Assembly: GCF_039631295.1 (NCBI RefSeq)
Contig: NZ_JBDIVE010000010.1
Span: 122,043 to 186,042 of the forward strand
Direction of reading: 5' to 3'
Length of the DNA: 64,000 nucleotides
DNA from: Viridibacterium sediminicola
GTDB lineage: Bacteria; Pseudomonadota; Gammaproteobacteria; Burkholderiales; Rhodocyclaceae
The notes beneath the pieces were generated by a model. That model saw nothing but the letters and a program-made list of their open reading frames with translations, was not told where the DNA came from and searched no databases. The translations under genes were made by a program, and so were the position numbers. This document shows, piece after piece, positions 6,866-14,825 of the stretch; the stretch's first letter is position 1; the number at the start of each line of letters is the position of its first letter.

Positions 6866-8260
6866 ATGGATGCTCGAGTTTCCGCCAAGATTCAGGATGT
6901 GTTCGAAGAGCCCGCCTGCGAGCACAACCAGAACAAAAGCGCCAAGGAAAAGAAGAAGGGCTGCACCAAGCAGCTCTCGCCGGGCGCGGCTGCGGGTGGT
7001 TGTGCGTTTGATGGCGCCAAGGTTGCGCTGCAGCCCATCGTCGATGTCGCCCACCTCGTGCATGGCCCGATTGCCTGCGAGGGTAATTCCTGGGACAACC
7101 GCAATTCCACCTCGTCCGGCTCGCAGCTCTACCGCACCGGTTTCACGACTGACATCAATGAACTGGATGTCATCTACGGTGGCGAGAAGCGTCTGTTCAA
7201 GTCGGTCAAGGAAATCGTCGAGAAGTACAACCCGCCGGCTGTTTTCGTTTATCAGACCTGCGTCACGGCGCTGATCGGTGACGACATCGAGGCGGTCTGC
7301 AAGAAGGCGACCGAGAAGTTCGGCACGCCGGTGATTCCGGTGAACTCCCCCGGCTTCGTCGGCCCCAAGAACCTCGGCAACAAGCTGGGCGCCGAAGCGC
7401 TGCTCGATTACGTCATCGGCACCGCCGAGCCCGAATACACCACGCCCTACGACATCAACATCATCGGCGAGTACAACCTCTCCGGCGAGCTGTGGCAGAT
7501 CAAGCCCTTGCTCGACGCGCTGGGCATCCGCATCCTGTCATGCATTTCGGGTGACGGACGTTACAAGGAAGTGGCTTACTCGCATCGCGCCAAGGCTTCG
7601 ATGATGGTGTGCTCCAAGTCGATGATCAACATCGCGCGCAAGATGGAAGAGCGCTACGACATTCCCTTCTTCGAGGGCTCGTTCTACGGCATTGGCGACA
7701 TGAGCGAGACCCTGCGCGAAATTGCCCGCCTGCTCATCGAGCGCGGCGCGCCGGCCGAGCTCAAGGACCGCACCGAGGCGCTGATCGCCATCGAAGAGAA
7801 GCGCGCTTTTGATCGCATCGCCGCCTATCGCCCGCGCCTGGAAGGAAAGAAAGTCCTGCTGATCACCGGCGGCGTGAAGAGCTGGTCGGTGGTCGCGGCG
7901 CTGCAGGAAGCCGGGCTGGAAATCGTCGGCACCAGCGTCAAGAAGTCGACCAAGGAAGACAAAGAAAAGATCAAGGAATTGATGGGGCAAGACGCCCACA
8001 TGATCGACGACATGACGCCGCGCGAGATGTACGCGATGCTCAAGGACGCCAAGGCCGACATCATGCTCTCCGGCGGCCGCAGCCAGTTCATCGCGCTCAA
8101 GGCCAAGATGCCCTGGCTGGACATCAACCAGGAACGCCACCACGCCTACGCCGGTTACGAGGGCATGGTCGACCTCGTGCGCGAGATCGACAAGGCGCTC
8201 TACAACCCGATCTGGGAACAGGTGCGCAAGCCCGCGCCCTGGGAAGTCGTGGCGGCCTGA
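6866..8260 (+). CDS. nifE: NifE, FeMo-co assembly scaffold subunit
   Basis: The 464-residue protein is a full-length NifE. It has the C-terminal-type nitrogenase component 1 fold, conserved cysteines in GGCAFDG (about residues 46-52), GPIACEG (about 68-74) and YQTCVTALIGDD, and the GGRSQFIALKAKMPWLDINQERHHAYAGYEG block near the end. With NifN it forms the scaffold on which the NifB cluster matures to FeMo-co before transfer to NifDK. The ATG at 6866 follows AGAGAGGTGTGCC. The gene opens a plus-strand operon that continues to nifQ and is driven by the sigma-54 element at 6816-6832. Confidence 0.97.
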   Translation: MDARVSAKIQDVFEEPACEHNQNKSAKEKKKGCTKQLSPGAAAGGCAFDGAKVALQPIVDVAHLVHGPIACEGNSWDNRNSTSSGSQLYRTGFTTDINELDVIYGGEKRLFKSVKEIVEKYNPPAVFVYQTCVTALIGDDIEAVCKKATEKFGTPVIPVNSPGFVGPKNLGNKLGAEALLDYVIGTAEPEYTTPYDINIIGEYNLSGELWQIKPLLDALGIRILSCISGDGRYKEVAYSHRAKASMMVCSKSMINIARKMEERYDIPFFEGSFYGIGDMSETLREIARLLIERGAPAELKDRTEALIAIEEKRAFDRIAAYRPRLEGKKVLLITGGVKSWSVVAALQEAGLEIVGTSVKKSTKEDKEKIKELMGQDAHMIDDMTPREMYAMLKDAKADIMLSGGRSQFIALKAKMPWLDINQERHHAYAGYEGMVDLVREIDKALYNPIWEQVRKPAPWEVVAA

Positions 8261-8270
8261 GGACGATGCC

Positions 8271-8417
8271 ATGAACATGCCGTTCTCTCATCTTGCAGGC
8301 AGTGTGCTGGTGGGCATCAGCCTGAGCTTCCTGTTCCTGCGCGTGGTCATCGAAGTCAAACGCGAGCTGCGCACGCCGCAGCCGGAAGCGAGTGGGGTGA
8401 CGACATGGCAAAGCTGA
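8271..8417 (+). CDS. 48-residue single-helix membrane peptide between nifE and nifN
   Basis: The frame starts at ATG 8271, ten bases after the nifE stop, with GAGGA at a good distance, and ends with TGA at 8415-8417, overlapping the first 13 bases of nifN in another frame. The product has one hydrophobic helix at about residues 8-28 (LAGSVLVGISLSFLFLRVV) followed by a charged, Pro-rich tail. It is too short for usual gene callers. The tight spacing on both sides suggests translational coupling in the nifEN operon. Its role is unknown; a membrane anchor or small regulator is only a guess. Confidence 0.6.
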   Translation: MNMPFSHLAGSVLVGISLSFLFLRVVIEVKRELRTPQPEASGVTTWQS

Positions 8418-9847
8418 TCGAGCCGAAGAAGGCTTGCGCGGTCAATCCGCTGAAGATGAGCCAGCCGCTCGGCGCCTGTTACGCCTTCATGGGGCTCGAC
8501 AACACCATGCCGATGATGCACGGCTCGCAAGGCTGTACCTCGTTCGGCCTGGTGCTGCTGGTGCGTCACTTCAAGGAAGCGATTCCGCTGCAGACCACGG
8601 CGATGAACGAAGTGAGCACCATCCTCGGCGGCTACGAGAACATCGAGCAGGCTGTGCTCAACATCAAGAAGCGCGCCAATCCCGCGATCATCGCGATTGC
8701 TTCGACCGGCCTCACCGAAACCAAGGGTGACGATGTCGACGGCTATCTCAAGACCATCCATCGCAAGCATGGCGAGACGCTTGGCGAGACCAAGATCGTC
8801 TATGTGTCGACGCCGGACTACGTCGGTGCGTTTGAAGACGGCTGGGGCAAGGCTGTGCTGGCGGTGGTTGAAGCTTTCGCCGAACCGGCTAGCGAACGCA
8901 ATGCGCGGCAGGTGAATCTGCTGCCCGGCTGTCATCTGACGCCGGCCGACATCGACGAGCTGCGCGAGATCATCGAATCCTTCGGCCTGCGCGCCGTGGT
9001 GCTGCCGGATATCTCCGGTTCGCTCGATGGGCACATCCCCGAGAATTTCACGCCGACCACGCTGGGCGGCACGACCCTGGCCGATCTCAAGAGCATGGGC
9101 GCCTCGCTCGCCACCCTGGCCATCGGCACGCAGATGAGCGCCGCCGCCACGGCGCTGGAAGATCGCACCGGCGTGCCGTTCAAAGTCTTCGAGCGCCTCA
9201 CCGGGCTGGCCTCGGTCGATGCCTTCGTGCAATACCTTGCCGAGGTGTCGGGGCAGCCGGTCGCCAACAAGTATCGCCGTCAGCGCGGCCAGCTGCAGGA
9301 CGCCATGCTCGACGCGCACTTCTGGGTTGGCGGCAAGAAATTCGCCATCGGCGCCGAGCCCGATTTGCTCAACGCGCTGACCTGGACCGCCTACGAGATG
9401 GGCGCCGAAGTGCTGGCTGCGGTGACCACCACGCAGTCCTCGGTGATTGCCGGCCTGCCCTGCGAAGAAGTGATTCTCGGCGATCTCGAAGACCTCGAAA
9501 TGCGCGCCAAAGCCACCGGCTGCGAAGTGCTGGTGACGCATTCGCACGGCCGCCAGAGCGCGCAGCGCCTGGGCATTCCGCTGCTGCGCACGGGTTTGCC
9601 GATGTTCGACCGGCTCGGTGCTTCGCACACCTTGCTGGTGGGGTATCGCGGGACGCGGGAACTGATCACACAGTGGGCCAATACATTCCTTGAAGCCGAG
9701 CATGTGGCCACGCCACAAGACTGGCCATTGCCTGCAGAGAGCCTCGCCGCCGCACGCGGCGAGTCCGGCGAAGCCGCAGCCTGCGGTACGGGTTGTGGTT
9801 GTGGCGGCAGCGCTCCGGGCGAGCCGCAGGAAATCCATTTCACATAG
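8405..9847 (+). CDS. nifN: NifN, FeMo-co assembly scaffold subunit
   Basis: The 480-residue product is NifN, partner of NifE. The N-terminus KKACAVNPLKMSQPLGACYAFMGLDNTMPMMHGSQGCTSF contains the cysteines that hold the permanent [4Fe-4S] cluster at the NifE/N interface, and the VTTTQSSVIAGLP and THSHGRQSAQRLGIPLLRTGLPMFDRLG blocks are typical. The end carries a Cys-rich tail (CGTGCGCGG) beyond the core fold, seen in some NifN proteins. The start overlaps the small membrane peptide by 13 bases, and nifX follows after 9 bp. Confidence 0.96.
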   Translation: MAKLIEPKKACAVNPLKMSQPLGACYAFMGLDNTMPMMHGSQGCTSFGLVLLVRHFKEAIPLQTTAMNEVSTILGGYENIEQAVLNIKKRANPAIIAIASTGLTETKGDDVDGYLKTIHRKHGETLGETKIVYVSTPDYVGAFEDGWGKAVLAVVEAFAEPASERNARQVNLLPGCHLTPADIDELREIIESFGLRAVVLPDISGSLDGHIPENFTPTTLGGTTLADLKSMGASLATLAIGTQMSAAATALEDRTGVPFKVFERLTGLASVDAFVQYLAEVSGQPVANKYRRQRGQLQDAMLDAHFWVGGKKFAIGAEPDLLNALTWTAYEMGAEVLAAVTTTQSSVIAGLPCEEVILGDLEDLEMRAKATGCEVLVTHSHGRQSAQRLGIPLLRTGLPMFDRLGASHTLLVGYRGTRELITQWANTFLEAEHVATPQDWPLPAESLAAARGESGEAAACGTGCGCGGSAPGEPQEIHFT

Positions 9848-9856
9848 GAGCAGATC

Positions 9857-10267
9857 ATGAAGATCGCTTTTGCCACGCAAGACAAGCAGCGCGTCGACGC
9901 ACACTTTGGCTGGGCCAAGTGCATTGCCGTGTATGAGATCAGCAAGGACGGTTACAGCTTTGTCGAGAACTTCGAGTTCGGCGGCAAGCTCGACGAGGAC
10001 GGCGACGAAGACAAGCTCGCGCCCAAGCTCGACGCGATCAAGGACGTGGCCATCGTGTACGTGGCGGCCATCGGTGGTTCGGCTGCGGCGCGTGTCGTCG
10101 CCAGCAAGATCCACCCGATCAAGGTCAGCCAGCCCGAGCCCATTCTCGACATTCTCGACAAGCTGCAGGAAGTGCTCAAAGGTACGCCGCCCCCGTGGCT
10201 GCGCAAGGCGATCCTCAAGGATGAGGCGCGTGATCTGGATTTCGAAGACGAGGTGGAAAATGGTTGA
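9857..10267 (+). CDS. nifX: NifX, FeMo-co precursor carrier
   Basis: The 136-residue protein has the single NifX/NafY/VnfX-type dinitrogenase iron-molybdenum cofactor domain, starting MKIAFATQDKQRVDAHFGWA and containing the AAIGGSAAARVV loop. NifX binds NifB-co and the VK-cluster and shuttles them between NifB, NifEN and apo-NifDK. An AGGAG site stands seven bases before the ATG. The last 8 bases overlap the next gene, so the two are translationally coupled. Confidence 0.95.
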   Translation: MKIAFATQDKQRVDAHFGWAKCIAVYEISKDGYSFVENFEFGGKLDEDGDEDKLAPKLDAIKDVAIVYVAAIGGSAAARVVASKIHPIKVSQPEPILDILDKLQEVLKGTPPPWLRKAILKDEARDLDFEDEVENG

Positions 10268-10748
10268 TACCGTGGCTGAACAAGAAGCGTTGTCCGCAGA
10301 GGACCTTGCCGCGCTGGAGACGCCCTTCATGAAGGAGCTGATCAAGCAGTGGCGCGCGCAGGACACGCATGGCACCTGGGAAGGCAAGAGCGACGTCAAG
10401 CTGCTCCATCCCTACATCCTGACCGCCGAGGCGCGTCGCGCCCTGCCGATCATGGGTGACCCGGACCCCGAAACCCTGTGGCGCATCGAGCTGTTCTTCA
10501 ACGCCGTCGGCCTCACCATCGAGCGTACGACGGGCGTGATGGTGACGCCGATGATGAAGATGTCGCACGAAGGTTTCGGCCGTCAGGTGCTGATCGCCGG
10601 TCGCCTGATCGCGGTGAACAAGCAGCTGCGCGACGCCCACCGTTTCGGCTTCCCGACCCTGGCCAAGCTCGCCGAAGGCGGCACCAAGTTCGTCGAAGAG
10701 GGCGTCGGCATGGTCGAGAAGTTCAAGGAAGTGGCGACCTGGGGTTGA
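10260..10748 (+). CDS. NifX-associated DUF269 protein
   Basis: The 162-residue product matches the DUF269 family that regularly follows nifX. Typical blocks are ALETPFMKELIKQWRAQD near the N-terminus, LHPYILTAEARRALPIMGDPDPETLWRIELFF in the middle and the GFGRQVLIAGRLIAVNKQLRDAHRFGF block. I choose ATG 10260, which overlaps the nifX end by 8 bases, rather than any start in the longer open frame upstream. The family is taken to act in FeMo-co synthesis or nitrogenase maturation; a precise reaction is not established. Confidence 0.93.
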   Translation: MVDTVAEQEALSAEDLAALETPFMKELIKQWRAQDTHGTWEGKSDVKLLHPYILTAEARRALPIMGDPDPETLWRIELFFNAVGLTIERTTGVMVTPMMKMSHEGFGRQVLIAGRLIAVNKQLRDAHRFGFPTLAKLAEGGTKFVEEGVGMVEKFKEVATWG

Positions 10749-10752
10749 TATG

Positions 10753-10777
10753 CCCCTCTCCCCACGGGGAGGGGGGA
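10753..10777 (+). other. Short hairpin in the nif operon
   Basis: CCCCTCTCCCC and GGGGAGGGG are complementary around an ACG-containing loop, directly after the DUF269 stop. It has no T run and probably acts as an RNA stability or processing element. Confidence 0.3.
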
Positions 10778-10798
10778 GCAGAAGACAGGAGTAAGAAA

Positions 10799-10996
10799 AT
10801 GGAAGATCTTGAAACCCTCAAGACCAAAGTGAAGAAGCTCAACGCGCAAGCCACGCAGGCCAAGATGGATCTGCATGACCTGTCCGAAGAGTTGCCGACC
10901 AACTGGGAGAACATCCTGGAAGTCGCACAGAAGGCATTTGATTCGCATAAGGCCTTGATGGCCGCGCGCAAGGAATTGGCGGCAGCGACAGCCTGA
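10799..10996 (+). CDS. CCE_0567-type Rop-like protein of nif operons
   Basis: The 65-residue protein is a two-helix hairpin: LETLKTKVKKLNAQATQAKMDLHDLSEELP, a PTNWENI turn, then ILEVAQKAFDSHKALMAARKELAAA. This is the pattern of the small DUF683/CCE_0567 family that sits beside nifX and DUF269 genes; a relative has been shown to bind metal through His residues. An AGGAG site precedes the ATG at 10799. A function as a nif accessory metalloprotein is likely but not proven. Confidence 0.88.
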   Translation: MEDLETLKTKVKKLNAQATQAKMDLHDLSEELPTNWENILEVAQKAFDSHKALMAARKELAAATA

Positions 10997-11030
10997 TCGG
11001 CCGCGCTGTACGCATCTGCGTAGCAAGAAC

Positions 11031-11067
11031 GATTGCCCCGGCTTCCCCTCCTCCGGCCGGGGCAATC
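11031..11067 (+). other. Perfect 11-bp stem-loop before fdxB
   Basis: GATTGCCCCGG at 11031-11041 and CCGGGGCAATC at 11057-11067 are exact complements around a 15-base loop. No T run follows, so it may be an attenuating or RNA-processing structure that lowers or shields the distal part of the operon. Confidence 0.45.
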
Positions 11068-11168
11068 ACCCCGATTGTGTGCCGCCTACGGCCGGCGCAA
11101 TCGCCCAGCGAGGACGTTCGCGCCGGACAGTACGGGTCCGGGCACGATTTGAAGCAGAGGTATGCATC

Positions 11169-11477
11169 ATGGCTACATTTTCCGTCACCCTGCCCAGCGG
11201 TGAAGTCTGGACGCCCAAGTTCGTCGCCGATCTGAATCAGGAAACCTGTATCGGCTGTGCGCGCTGCGTCAAGGTATGCGCCAACAATGTGCTGGCCCTG
11301 GCCGGCATGACCGAGGACGGCGAGCTGATCCGCGTCGACCCCGAGAACGACGATGACGACGACGAATACGAACGCAAGGTGATGACCATCGCCACCCAGG
11401 CCAACTGTATCGGCTGCCAGGCCTGCTCCAAGGTTTGCCCGAAGAAGTGCTACACCCACGCACCGGCTGAAGTCTGA
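11169..11477 (+). CDS. fdxB: FdxB, nif-specific ferredoxin III (2[4Fe-4S])
   Basis: The 102-residue ferredoxin has two complete four-Cys sets: C27-x2-C30-x2-C33-x3-C37 and C80-x2-C83-x2-C86-x3-C90, separated by a long acidic linker (DPENDDDDDEYER) that marks the nif-specific ferredoxin III type. It probably donates electrons in FeMo-co synthesis or to nitrogenase. The start at 11169 follows AGAGG; the frame further upstream runs through the hairpin spacer. The spacer of 172 bp before it is long for this operon, so an internal promoter is possible although I found none with correct sigma-54 spacing. Confidence 0.93.
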   Translation: MATFSVTLPSGEVWTPKFVADLNQETCIGCARCVKVCANNVLALAGMTEDGELIRVDPENDDDDDEYERKVMTIATQANCIGCQACSKVCPKKCYTHAPAEV

Positions 11478-11508
11478 GCGGCGCGCTGCCCAAGCGAAGG
11501 AGAGTGTC

Positions 11509-12138
11509 ATGCAACTGGCCGAAGCCCTCATCGCTGATCATCCCGGCGCACACGTTCCGCCGCCCCTGCCGCCGGCGAGCGCCGCCGGCTTGCGTGACGC
11601 CTTGCTGGCCCTGGCGCCGCGCCCGGCCTATGGCGTGAGCCTGGCGTTGGCCGGGGTGGTCGCTGCCAGCTGGGCGCGCCGTGGCCCGCAGTACCTGCCG
11701 CTCTACGGCCTGGATGAAGCGGCGACCTGCCAGCTGCTCGACACCCACTTCCCCGGCGCGAGCACCGCGCTGCTGCACAGCAGCTTGCAGGAACCGCTGG
11801 AATTCAGCGAGGCGCTGGAGCTCGACGACCTGGTCACCCTGCTGGTCGATCACCGCACCATTGCAGATGAAGACAGTCGCGCCCTGGCCCACGCCATCGC
11901 CACCGCCTGCTTGAGCAGCGACCACCTCTGGCAGGACATGAACCTGCCCGCACGCAGCGTGCTGAGCGATCTGCTGCATGGCTTCTTCACCTCGCTGGCG
12001 GTGCGTAACCGGCAGGACATGAAGTGGAAGAAATTCCTCTACCTGCAGCTCTGCGAGCGCGCCGAGATCCGCGTCTGCAAATCCCCCAGCTGCGGCGTGT
12101 GCACCGACTACACCTTGTGCTTCGGACCCGAAGTCTGA
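11509..12138 (+). CDS. nifQ: NifQ, molybdenum donor for FeMo-co
   Basis: The 209-residue protein ends with the NifQ signature C190-x4-C195-x2-C198-x5-C204 (CKSPSCGVCTDYTLC), which binds a Mo-Fe-S cluster. The rest is helical, as in other NifQ proteins. NifQ delivers molybdenum to the NifEN/NifH complex. It follows fdxB by 31 bp with AAGGAGAG before the ATG and is the last gene of the nifE operon. Its closeness to the mod and mos genes behind it makes a continuous molybdenum route from uptake and storage to cofactor insertion likely. Confidence 0.95.
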   Translation: MQLAEALIADHPGAHVPPPLPPASAAGLRDALLALAPRPAYGVSLALAGVVAASWARRGPQYLPLYGLDEAATCQLLDTHFPGASTALLHSSLQEPLEFSEALELDDLVTLLVDHRTIADEDSRALAHAIATACLSSDHLWQDMNLPARSVLSDLLHGFFTSLAVRNRQDMKWKKFLYLQLCERAEIRVCKSPSCGVCTDYTLCFGPEV

Positions 12139-12210
12139 GCCCGCGAATCCGCATCGCCCGCAGTCTGGCTCCAGTGATTGCCGCGCGAGCCTTGCGCGCG
12201 GCGCAAAGCC

Positions 12211-12240
12211 AAAGCCTGCTCAACCCTTGAGCAGGCTTTT
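12211..12240. terminator. Bidirectional terminator between nifQ and the zinc-ribbon gene
   Basis: AAGCCTGCTCAA and TTGAGCAGGCTT form a 12-bp stem with a 2-base loop, with TTTT on the plus side and AAA on the other, so it can stop both converging transcripts. It includes the stop codon of the minus-strand gene. Confidence 0.85.
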
Positions 12241-12459
12241 GCGTTCTTTGGCCGAGAAGTTGCTGAAGTGCCCTTCCTTGGCCGCCGCACGGCGTGCGTT
12301 GGCGATGATGGCCTTGCTCTGCCCCGGCGCGGCGGGCAGGGACAGCAGTTTGTCGATCTGCGTGCTACCGCAATGCGGGCAGCTCGGCGTGTCGTTACCG
12401 CGCACCAGCAGCTCACTGGTTTTGTCGCAAAGCTGACAATGAAAGTCGAATAAAGGCAT
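12220..12459 (-). CDS. FmdB-family zinc-ribbon protein
   Basis: The 79-residue protein has an N-terminal FmdB-like zinc ribbon, MPLFDFHCQLCDKTSELLV, with C8/C11 and C27/C30 (CPHC) as the metal site, followed by a basic helical tail. Such proteins are often called putative regulators, but their function is not known. I start at ATG 12459, since the longer frame adds only eight residues without a ribosome site. It converges on nifQ and lies just behind the Mop protein gene on the same strand. Confidence 0.85.
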   Translation of the reverse strand: MPLFDFHCQLCDKTSELLVRGNDTPSCPHCGSTQIDKLLSLPAAPGQSKAIIANARRAAAKEGHFSNFSAKERKSLLKG

Positions 12460-12527
12460 CAGATTCCCCGTGCATTGAGACACGAGGAGACTCCTGCAAG
12501 ATCGGTGCCGGGCGCTGGCGCCCGCCC

Positions 12528-12956
12528 TCAGTCACGCACGCCGAGGATCACGTGGCTGGCCTTGATCAGCGCGCTGGCCGGCTTGCCGGGGGCGAGGCCC
12601 AGTTCGGCGACCGCCTCGTTGGTGATGACGGCGTGCACCTCGCTGCCGCCGGGCAGGCGGATGCTGACTTCGCTGTTGATGGCGCCGTGCTGGATCGCGC
12701 TGACCGTGCCACCGAGGCGGTTGCGTGCCGAAAAGCGGATCGGCGCATCTTCACCGAGCACCATTACCCAGGGCGCCTTGACGATGGCGACGGCCGGCTT
12801 GCCAACTGCCAGCCCCAGGCTGGTCACACTGTTGCGGGTGACAATCGCGACAATCGTGTCGCCGCCGCCGATGTCGAGGCTCACTTCGACATTGACCGCG
12901 CCAAGCGTCAGCTCTCTGACCTGACCTTCGAAGATGTTGCGCGCACTGACTTTCAT
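12528..12956 (-). CDS. modG: Tandem-Mop molybdate-binding protein (ModG-like)
   Basis: The 142-residue protein consists of two Mop (molybdopterin/TOBE) repeats: residues 2-68 beginning KVSARNIFEGQVRELTLGAVNVEV and 73-140 beginning RFSARNRLGGTVSAIQHGAINSEV. Proteins of this form bind several molybdate ions as trimers and buffer cytoplasmic molybdenum. The ATG at 12956 is chosen because the extra upstream residues are not part of the fold. The gene is divergent from modE with ModE-like boxes between them, so its expression is probably controlled by molybdate. Confidence 0.92.
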   Translation of the reverse strand: MKVSARNIFEGQVRELTLGAVNVEVSLDIGGGDTIVAIVTRNSVTSLGLAVGKPAVAIVKAPWVMVLGEDAPIRFSARNRLGGTVSAIQHGAINSEVSIRLPGGSEVHAVITNEAVAELGLAPGKPASALIKASHVILGVRD

Positions 12957-13015
12957 GATCGGCTTCCTGGGCGGGTTCGCTGTGGGCGAGGGCTTGCGGT
13001 GCATCAGCGCCGCTT

Positions 13016-13041
13016 CGCTATGTATATGGCACTATAGATGG
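13016..13041. promoter_or_regulatory. Possible ModE box near modG
   Basis: CGCTATGTATATGGCACTATAGAT has a good left half-site for CGNTATATA and a weak right half. It lies 60 bp before the modG start. Confidence 0.35.
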
Positions 13042-13159
13042 TACGACAGCTCGTAGTACTTGTCCGCAAAGTACTGAAAGTCCAGTTCTGTTGCTCAAAG
13101 CTACTCATAAAGCGGATTGCCGAACAAATTGGCCCGCTTAGTGCTTTAGATCGGGCATC

Positions 13160-13183
13160 CGTTATATACATTCAGATATTGAT
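13160..13183. promoter_or_regulatory. ModE box before modE
   Basis: CGTTATATACATTCAGATATTGAT carries a perfect left half (CGTTATATA), a 6-base spacer and a weaker right half. It ends seven bases before the modE ATG, which fits autoregulation. Confidence 0.5.
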
Positions 13184-13189
13184 ATAAAC

Positions 13190-14029
13190 ATGACAAAAAG
13201 CGCCAAGCGCAGCAGCGAACCCACGGGCCCACGCCTGGTCAGCAAGCTGGAAGTGTCCACCGAGTTCGGCAATTTCCTCGGCGATACCCGCATCCGCCTG
13301 CTGGAGGCAATTGCCGAGCATGGTTCCATCTCGCAAGCCGCGCGCCATGTGCCGCTGTCGTACAAAGCCGCCTGGGATGCTGTCGATGCGATGAACAATC
13401 TGGCCCAGCAGCCCCTGGTCGAGCGCCTCACCGGCGGCCGTCAGGGCGGCGGTACGACGCTCACCGAATACGGCCGGCGCGTCATCGCCATGTATCGCGC
13501 GGTGGAGCAGGAATACCAGCTGGCGCTGGACCGCCTGTCGCAGCAACTGGGCGCCGAGGCCGGCAGCGCGCAGCAGTTCCAGCAGCTGTTGCGGCGCATG
13601 AATCTGCGCACCAGTGCCCGCAACCAGTTCGCCTGCACCGTGGTGGGGCTGCGCGAGGGCGATGTCGACTACGAAGTCTATCTGCGCCTCGACAATGCCA
13701 TCGAACTGGTGGCGATCATCACCCGCGACTCGGCCGAGCAGCTGGAGCTTACCATCGGCACCGAGGTGTTTGCCCTGGTCAAGGCTTCGTCGGTGTTGCT
13801 GATGACCGAGCGCGGCCTGCGCACCAGTGCGCGCAACCATCTGTGGGGCACGGTCAGCCGCGTGCATGAAGGCCCCGTCAATTCCGAAGTGGTGATCGAT
13901 CTGGGCGGCGGCAAGAGCGTCACCGCCGTCGTCACCACCGAGAGTGTCGCCAATCTGGGCGTCGAAGTCGGCAAGCCGGCTTGCGCCGTCATCAAATCTT
14001 CCAACCTCATTCTCAGCGTTGTCGGCTGA
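13190..14029 (+). CDS. modE: ModE, molybdate-responsive regulator
   Basis: The 279-residue protein has an N-terminal winged helix-turn-helix (about 20-110; DTRIRLLEAIAEHGSISQAARHVPLSYKAAWDAVDAMN) and two C-terminal Mop domains (about 141-207 and 211-278, each starting LRTSARN). Dimeric ModE with molybdate bound represses molybdate uptake genes and can activate molybdoenzyme genes. modA follows after 25 bp, so modEABC is one operon. The ModE-like box directly upstream suggests self-repression. Confidence 0.95.
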   Translation: MTKSAKRSSEPTGPRLVSKLEVSTEFGNFLGDTRIRLLEAIAEHGSISQAARHVPLSYKAAWDAVDAMNNLAQQPLVERLTGGRQGGGTTLTEYGRRVIAMYRAVEQEYQLALDRLSQQLGAEAGSAQQFQQLLRRMNLRTSARNQFACTVVGLREGDVDYEVYLRLDNAIELVAIITRDSAEQLELTIGTEVFALVKASSVLLMTERGLRTSARNHLWGTVSRVHEGPVNSEVVIDLGGGKSVTAVVTTESVANLGVEVGKPACAVIKSSNLILSVVG

Positions 14030-14054
14030 GCCCATTGCTGCAAGGAGCGTCGTC

Positions 14055-14810
14055 ATGAAATCTGCATGTGTTTCGCGTGTATTGCTTGGTTTGCTGTTGA
14101 GTGTGTCGCTGGCGGCACGGGCGGCGGATGTTCAGGTCGCCGTGGCGGCCAACTTCGCCGGCCCGTTCGAGAAGATCGCTGCCGACTTCGCCGCGGAAAC
14201 CGGCCACAAGGCGATTGTCGCCGTCGGCTCGACCGGCAAGTTCTACTCGCAGATCAAGGCCGGCGCGCCCTTCGAGATCCTGCTGGCGGCCGATGACGAA
14301 ACGCCCAAGAAGATCGTTAGCGAAGGAGATGGCGTGGCCGGCAGCCAATTCACCTACGCCCGCGGCAAGCTGGTGCTGTGGAGTGCCAAGCCCGGCGTGG
14401 TGGACGACAAGGGCGCGGTACTCACCAAGCCGGAGATCGCCCACATCGCGATCTGCGATCCCAAGCTGGCGCCCTACGGCCTCGCCGCCGAACAAGCGCT
14501 CAAGGCCAGCAAGCTGTATGACACGCTCAAGCCCAAGTTCGTGACCGCCGAGAGCATCAGCCAGGCCTACCAGTTCACCGCCAGCGGCAATGCCGAGATC
14601 GGCTTCATCGCGCTGTCGCAGGTCGCCGTGCCAGGCAAGCCGCAAGCGGGCTCGTACTGGGTGGTGCCGGCCAATCTCTATTCGCCGATCCAGCAGGACG
14701 CCGTGTTGCTCAAGAAGGGCGAGGCCAATCCGGCCGCCGTGGCCCTGCTCAAGTTCCTCAAGGGCGACAAGGCGCGTGCGCTGATCAAGTCCTACGGCTA
14801 CGAGCTCTGA
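14055..14810 (+). CDS. modA: ModA, periplasmic molybdate-binding protein
   Basis: The 251-residue protein begins with a signal peptide (MKSACVSRVLLGLLLSVSLAARA, cleavage likely after ARA) and continues with the mature start ADVQVAVAANFAGPFEKIA, typical of ModA. The GSTGKFYSQI loop (about residues 55-64) holds the oxyanion. The ATG at 14055 follows AAGGAGCG; the longer frame that overlaps modE is rejected because the signal sequence starts here. It feeds ModB/ModC encoded directly behind it. Confidence 0.95.
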   Translation: MKSACVSRVLLGLLLSVSLAARAADVQVAVAANFAGPFEKIAADFAAETGHKAIVAVGSTGKFYSQIKAGAPFEILLAADDETPKKIVSEGDGVAGSQFTYARGKLVLWSAKPGVVDDKGAVLTKPEIAHIAICDPKLAPYGLAAEQALKASKLYDTLKPKFVTAESISQAYQFTASGNAEIGFIALSQVAVPGKPQAGSYWVVPANLYSPIQQDAVLLKKGEANPAAVALLKFLKGDKARALIKSYGYEL

Positions 14811-14825
14811 GGCGGGATTGCAGCG

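Noticed and set aside
11145..11165. Sigma-54 promoter for fdxB
   Set aside because: GGGCACGATTTGAAGC looks similar, but the GG to GC spacing is 11 or 12, not 10 bases.
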